Source of the DNA: Burkholderiaceae bacterium
Lineage (GTDB): Bacteria; Pseudomonadota; Gammaproteobacteria; Burkholderiales; Burkholderiaceae_C
Length of the DNA: 44,137 nucleotides
NCBI GenBank assembly: GCA_030654805.1
Contig: JAURWR010000029.1
Span: forward strand, 1-44,137
Direction of reading: 5' to 3'
Under the pieces are notes generated by a model that saw nothing but the letters and a program-made list of their open reading frames with translations, was not told the DNA's origin and did no database searches. How positions within the stretch are numbered: position 1 is the first letter of the stretch; each line of letters opens with the position of its first letter. A program made the position numbers and the translations under genes. This document shows, one piece after another, positions 41,401-44,137 of this stretch.

Positions 41401-44137
41401 CAAGTCGATCAGCCAGTCGGACGCGTTGATGACGTCGAGGTTGTGCTCGATGACGATGATCGAATGGCCGGCGTCCAGCAGCTTGCGGAACGCCCGCATC
41501 AGCTTTGCGATGTCGTCGAAGTGCAGGCCGGTGGTCGGCTCGTCGAACATGAACAGCGTGCCCTTCTTCGCCACGGCCTGCCGACTCGCGGTCGCGCTGT
41601 TCGCCGATTCGGCGAGGAACCCGGCGAGCTTCAGCCGCTGCGCTTCGCCGCCGCTCAACGTCGGCACCGGCTGACCGAGCTTCACGTATTCGAGGCCGAC
41701 GTCGACGATCGGCTGCAGCACGCGCAGCACCTCGCGGTCGTTGGCGAACAGCTGCACCGCTTCGCTGACCGTCAGATCGAGCACATCGGCCACCGACAGG
41801 TCGCGGACGATCTCTCCCGGCAGGCGGCGGTCGATCTTGACCTCGAGCAACTCGCGGCGGAAGCGGCGGCCGTCGCAGTCGGGGCAGCGCAGGTAGACGT
41901 CGCTGAGGAACTGCATCTCGACATGCTCGAAGCCCGAGCCGCCGCAGGTCGGGCAGCGCCCGTCGCCAGCGTTGAAGCTGAACATGCCGGCGCCGTAGCC
42001 CCGCTGCTGCGCGAGCGGCGACGCGGCGAACAGCTTGCGGATCTCGTCGAACGCGCCGACGTAGCTGGCCGGATTGGAGCGTGCGGTCTTGCCGATCGGC
42101 GACTGATCGACGAACACCGCATCGGCGAGCCAGTCGGCACCGAGCAGCCGATCGTGCGCACCGGGCGCTTCGCTGGGCTTGCCGAAGTGACGCGCCAGCG
42201 CCGGGTACAGCACGTCCTGGATCAGCGTCGACTTGCCCGAGCCCGACACACCGGTGACCGTGACCAGGTGCTGCAGCGGGAACTCGACGTTCACGTCGCG
42301 CAGGTTGTGGTCGCGCGCGCCTTCGACGATCAGCTTCGGCGTCGCCGCCGTCACCAGCCGCGTGAAGCCGCTGCCGATCTGCTTGCGCCCGCCCAGGTAG
42401 GCGCCGGTCAGCGTGTCGGCGTCGCGGATGGTCTCGGGCGTGCCGTCGAAGACGATCTGCCCGCCGCGCTCGCCGGGGCCCGGGCCCATGTCGATCAGCC
42501 GGTCGGCGGCCAGCATCACCGCGGGGTCGTGCTCGACCACCACCAGCGTGTTACCGGCGTCGCGCAGCCGGTGCATCGCCTCGATGATGCGGTTCATGTC
42601 GCGCGGGTGCAGGCCGATGCTGGGCTCGTCGAGCACGAACATCGTGTTGACCAGCGAGGTGCCCAAAGCGGTGGTCAGGTTGATGCGCTGCACCTCGCCG
42701 CCGCTCAGCGTGCGGCTCTGGCGATCGAGCGTCAGGTAGCCGAGGCCGACATCGCACAGGTACTTCAGCCGCGTGCGGATCTCGTCGACCAGCAGTTTCA
42801 GCGCGTCGTCGAGCATCGTGCTCGGCAACGACAAGCCGTCGAAGAAGCGGCGGATGCGCTCGATCGGCAGCAGCATCAAGTCATGCACCGTCAGGCCAGG
42901 CAGCGCTTCGAGCTGATCGCGTGACCAGCCCACGCCATTCGGCATGGAGCGCAGCGCTGGCGCCATCACCGCGTCGGCATCGTCCTTGGAGCCGAGCCGC
43001 CACAAGAGCGACTCGGTCTTCAGCCGCGCGCCGCCGCAGGTGCCGCAAGTCGTGTAGCTGCGGTACTTCGACAGCAGCACGCGGATGTGCATCTTGTAGG
43101 CCTTGCTCTCCAGGTACTCGAAGAAGCGCTTGACGCCGTACCACTGCTTGTTCCAGTTGCCCTTCCACTGCGGCGAGCCACCGATGATGAAATCGCGCTG
43201 CTCTGCATTGAGCTGCGACCACGGTGTGTCGCGCGGGATGCCGGCCTCGCCGGCGTACTTCAGCATGTCCTCGCGCGCGTCTTTCCAGGCGGGGGTCATC
43301 AAGGTCTTGATCGCACCCGAGCGCAGCGTCTTGCGCGGATCGGGGATCACCAGGTCGTAGTCGACGCCGATCACGCGGCCGAAGCCCCGACAGGTCTCGC
43401 AGGCGCCCATCGCCGAGTTGAAGCTGAACAGCGCCGGCTGCGGATCGCTGTAGCGCAGGTCGCTGTCGGGGCAGTGCAGGCCGGTGGAAAAGCGCCAGAT
43501 TTCTGGAGTGGCTCCCTCCCCCGCTGGGGGAAGGTTGGGATGGGGGCTCGCGGCGGCGAGAGGTCCCCACCCTGACCCTCCCCCAGCGGGGGAGGGAGTG
43601 AATGGTTCGCCTCCCCCAGCGGGGGAGGAAGCCAGCACGTAGACATTGACCCGCCCGCCGCCGCGCTTCAGCGCCGTCTCGATCGCCTCGACTGCACGCA
43701 CCTTCTCGGTTCCCTGGATGCGAAAGCGATCCGCGACCACGTCCAGCAGCTTGCGCGGCCCGGTGGGCGTGGCGACCTCGCGCTCGGCCTGCACGCGCGT
43801 GAAGCCGCTGGCCGACAACCACTGTTCGATTTCTTCCGGCGTCGAAACGGCCGGCAGTTCAACGGGAAAGGTCAGCACCAAACGCGGATCGGCTTCAAGC
43901 GTGCGCGCCATCAGCTCGGCATAGATCGTCTCCGGCGTGTCGTGCCGCACGCGCTGTGCGGTCTGGCGGTCGAACAGGTCGGCGGCGCGGGCGTACAGCA
44001 GCTTCAGGTGGTCGTTCAGCTCGGTCATCGTGCCGACCGTGCTGCGGCTGGTGCGCACCGGGTTGGTCTGGTCGATCGCGATCGCCGGCGGCACGCCATC
44101 GACGCGGTCGACCGCCGGGCGGTCCATGCGGTCGAGG
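38473..44137 (-). CDS. uvrA: Tandem-duplicated UvrA-like excinuclease subunit, 5' end beyond window
   Basis: At least 1,884 residues remain, about twice a normal UvrA (about 940), with the beginning off the right edge; the first visible part is the RPAVDRVDGVPPAIAIDQTN region that follows Walker A. Two complete UvrA units lie in line. Unit 1: LSGGEVQRINL, VLDEPSIGLHPRD, GVSGSGKSTLIQDVLYPAL, a CPTCGGSG zinc region, LSGGEAQRLKLAGF. Unit 2: GVSGSGKSTLAFDILFNEG, YAAR-type loop, LSGGEAQRIRLAAQL, VLDEPTIGLHPRD, GVSGSGKSTLARDVLL, LSGGEAQRLKLVTEL. UvrA recognises damaged DNA and loads UvrB; normally two subunits dimerise, so this fusion would supply both in one chain with four ATPase domains. A 42-residue in-frame insert from palindromic DNA lies in unit 1 (see the repeat feature). 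It may be an accessory UvrA2-type protein rather than the main one. Confidence 0.93.
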   Translation of the reverse strand, partial: LDRMDRPAVDRVDGVPPAIAIDQTNPVRTSRSTVGTMTELNDHLKLLYARAADLFDRQTAQRVRHDTPETIYAELMARTLEADPRLVLTFPVELPAVSTPEEIEQWLSASGFTRVQAEREVATPTGPRKLLDVVADRFRIQGTEKVRAVEAIETALKRGGGRVNVYVLASSPAGGGEPFTPSPAGGGSGWGPLAAASPHPNLPPAGEGATPEIWRFSTGLHCPDSDLRYSDPQPALFSFNSAMGACETCRGFGRVIGVDYDLVIPDPRKTLRSGAIKTLMTPAWKDAREDMLKYAGEAGIPRDTPWSQLNAEQRDFIIGGSPQWKGNWNKQWYGVKRFFEYLESKAYKMHIRVLLSKYRSYTTCGTCGGARLKTESLLWRLGSKDDADAVMAPALRSMPNGVGWSRDQLEALPGLTVHDLMLLPIERIRRFFDGLSLPSTMLDDALKLLVDEIRTRLKYLCDVGLGYLTLDRQSRTLSGGEVQRINLTTALGTSLVNTMFVLDEPSIGLHPRDMNRIIEAMHRLRDAGNTLVVVEHDPAVMLAADRLIDMGPGPGERGGQIVFDGTPETIRDADTLTGAYLGGRKQIGSGFTRLVTAATPKLIVEGARDHNLRDVNVEFPLQHLVTVTGVSGSGKSTLIQDVLYPALARHFGKPSEAPGAHDRLLGADWLADAVFVDQSPIGKTARSNPASYVGAFDEIRKLFAASPLAQQRGYGAGMFSFNAGDGRCPTCGGSGFEHVEMQFLSDVYLRCPDCDGRRFRRELLEVKIDRRLPGEIVRDLSVADVLDLTVSEAVQLFANDREVLRVLQPIVDVGLEYVKLGQPVPTLSGGEAQRLKLAGFLAESANSATASRQAVAKKGTLFMFDEPTTGLHFDDIAKLMRAFRKLLDAGHSIIVIEHNLDVINASDWLIDLGPEGGEGGGQVVCTGTPADVKQHPTSHTGRALVDYDRAMGLGGLAVEEGVPLQLLLKAARTERIAVDESIRIVNAREHNLKSLDVSIPRGRFTVVTGVSGSGKSTLAFDILFNEGQRRYLESLNAYARSIVQPAGRPEVDAVYGIPPTVAIEQRWSRGGRKSTVATTTEVWHFLRLLYVKLGLQHCVKDGAEVRPQSAESIAAQLLRDHRGEHVGLLAPLVVARKGVYTDLAKWAKARGHTHLRVDGEFLPVEPWPRLDRFKEHTLELPVADIIVSADREGELRAALAKALDLGKGVMHLLTPLNGLTEAMRSGSSTAGIGRIKVFSTKRACPTCGTSYPELDPRMFSYNSKHGWCTTCVGTGLALTREQRKVYDDSVRDDDNKGREQSFPSEESEAEGLVDEPCADCAGTRLNPVSRQVTFEGHSIAGIAQWSVAGARRWVESLQLTGRDAEIARDVVSEIRGRLEFLEEVGLGYLTLDRAAPTLSGGEAQRIRLAAQLGSNLQGVCYVLDEPTIGLHPRDNQILLKALKTLSDKGNTLVVVEHDEDTIRRADHLIDIGPGAGSRGGRLVAQGTVADLAAAPDSQTGRLLANPLIHPLQVRREVVALDASAPRESEANRCLTIQGATLHNLQQVTIDLPLKRLVAITGVSGSGKSTLARDVLLANLQFINVRGGSPKWQGCDSIEGWGYIDRVLEVDQTPIGKTPRSCPATYIGFWDTIRKLFADTLESRARGYAPNRFSFNTGDGRCPACEGQGMRTIEMSFLPDVKVPCDQCHGQRFNPETLAVTWRGKNIGDVLGMEIDEAVDFFASMPAISHPLRLMKDVGLGYLTLGQPSPTLSGGEAQRLKLVTELTKVRDDVGKRGNKAPHTLYVLDEPTVGLHMADVEKLIRVLHRLVDGGHSVVVIEHDLDVIAEADWVIDLGPEGGMHGGRVVAAATPEDLLAVLASHTGAALRPVLARRSDSTIDARSHVDSL
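43514..43628. repeat. Three REP-like palindromes inside uvrA
   Basis: CTCCCCC-AGC-GGGGGAG or close variants occur three times: about 43514-43534, 43576-43596 and 43610-43628. They are translated as repeated PAGGG/PAGEG segments (ASSPAGGGEPFTPSPAGGG, then PNLPPAGEG). The conserved UvrA sequence resumes directly on both sides (VNVYVLA and EIWRFSTGLHC), so the whole block of about 126 bases is an in-frame insertion. Confidence 0.8.

Noticed and set aside
43514-43628. CRISPR array
   Set aside because: Repeats are short palindromes with unequal spacing inside a coding frame, without spacers of constant size or cas genes.

Overview
The window is a GC-rich (roughly two-thirds G+C) bacterial chromosome segment. 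Gene content and protein style (MmsA, DadA, two UPF0149 proteins, a NarL-type two-component pair, a CmpA/NrtA-like transporter with cyanase, AhpC/AhpF and a double-length UvrA) suggest a betaproteobacterium of the order Burkholderiales, probably near the Leptothrix/Rubrivivax/Methylibium group. That placement is inference from protein resemblance; there is no rRNA in the window.

Layout. 1-6.3 kb is housekeeping and catabolic: the end of mmsA, a UPF0149 protein, dadA, a small ORF with its own sigma-54-like promoter, a TetR regulator, a metallophosphoesterase and a second UPF0149 protein with a SEC-C tail. 6.5-8.5 kb holds a sigma-54-type promoter, a PAS histidine kinase broken by an in-frame TAG, and its NarL-type response regulator. 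8.6-11.8 kb holds an MBL/beta-CASP RNase, an MgtC/DUF4010 membrane protein and a TraR/DksA zinc-finger protein behind an FNR-type promoter, a set that looks like low-oxygen or stringent adaptation. 11.9-15.6 kb is a cyanate uptake and breakdown operon (binding protein, permease, ATPase, cyanase) behind a sigma-54-like promoter. Its binding protein also carries an in-frame TAG.

15.6-16.0 kb contains no convincing gene but folds into a large pseudoknotted RNA that ends next to an ATGA. I interpret it as an ORF-less HEARO/omega-RNA-like mobile element. 16-23 kb holds a DUF1348 protein, a membrane spermidine-synthase-like protein, a lipase-like lipoprotein with an upstream LuxR-type regulator, a secreted GlcG/HbpS-like protein and two small envelope proteins. 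23.2-25.3 kb is a recombination scar: a frameshifted 3' remnant of a second lipase, a frameshifted IS5-family element and a 5' fragment of an IS630-family transposase.

This scar borders a surface-polysaccharide region (25.4-35.3 kb). The Wzm/Wzt exporter and a methyltransferase are visibly AT-richer than their surroundings, which suggests transfer. An acyltransferase, another methyltransferase, a giant methyltransferase/coiled-coil/GT2/GT4 protein and a GT2 enzyme follow. The window ends with an OxyR-like promoter driving ahpC-ahpF, a small secreted protein, and the 3' part of a tandem-duplicated UvrA gene that carries an in-frame cluster of palindromic repeats.

The most notable signals are the two TAG codons, each at a position where relatives normally have lysine, the pseudoknotted orphan RNA, the three sigma-54-type promoters, and the palindromes inside uvrA.
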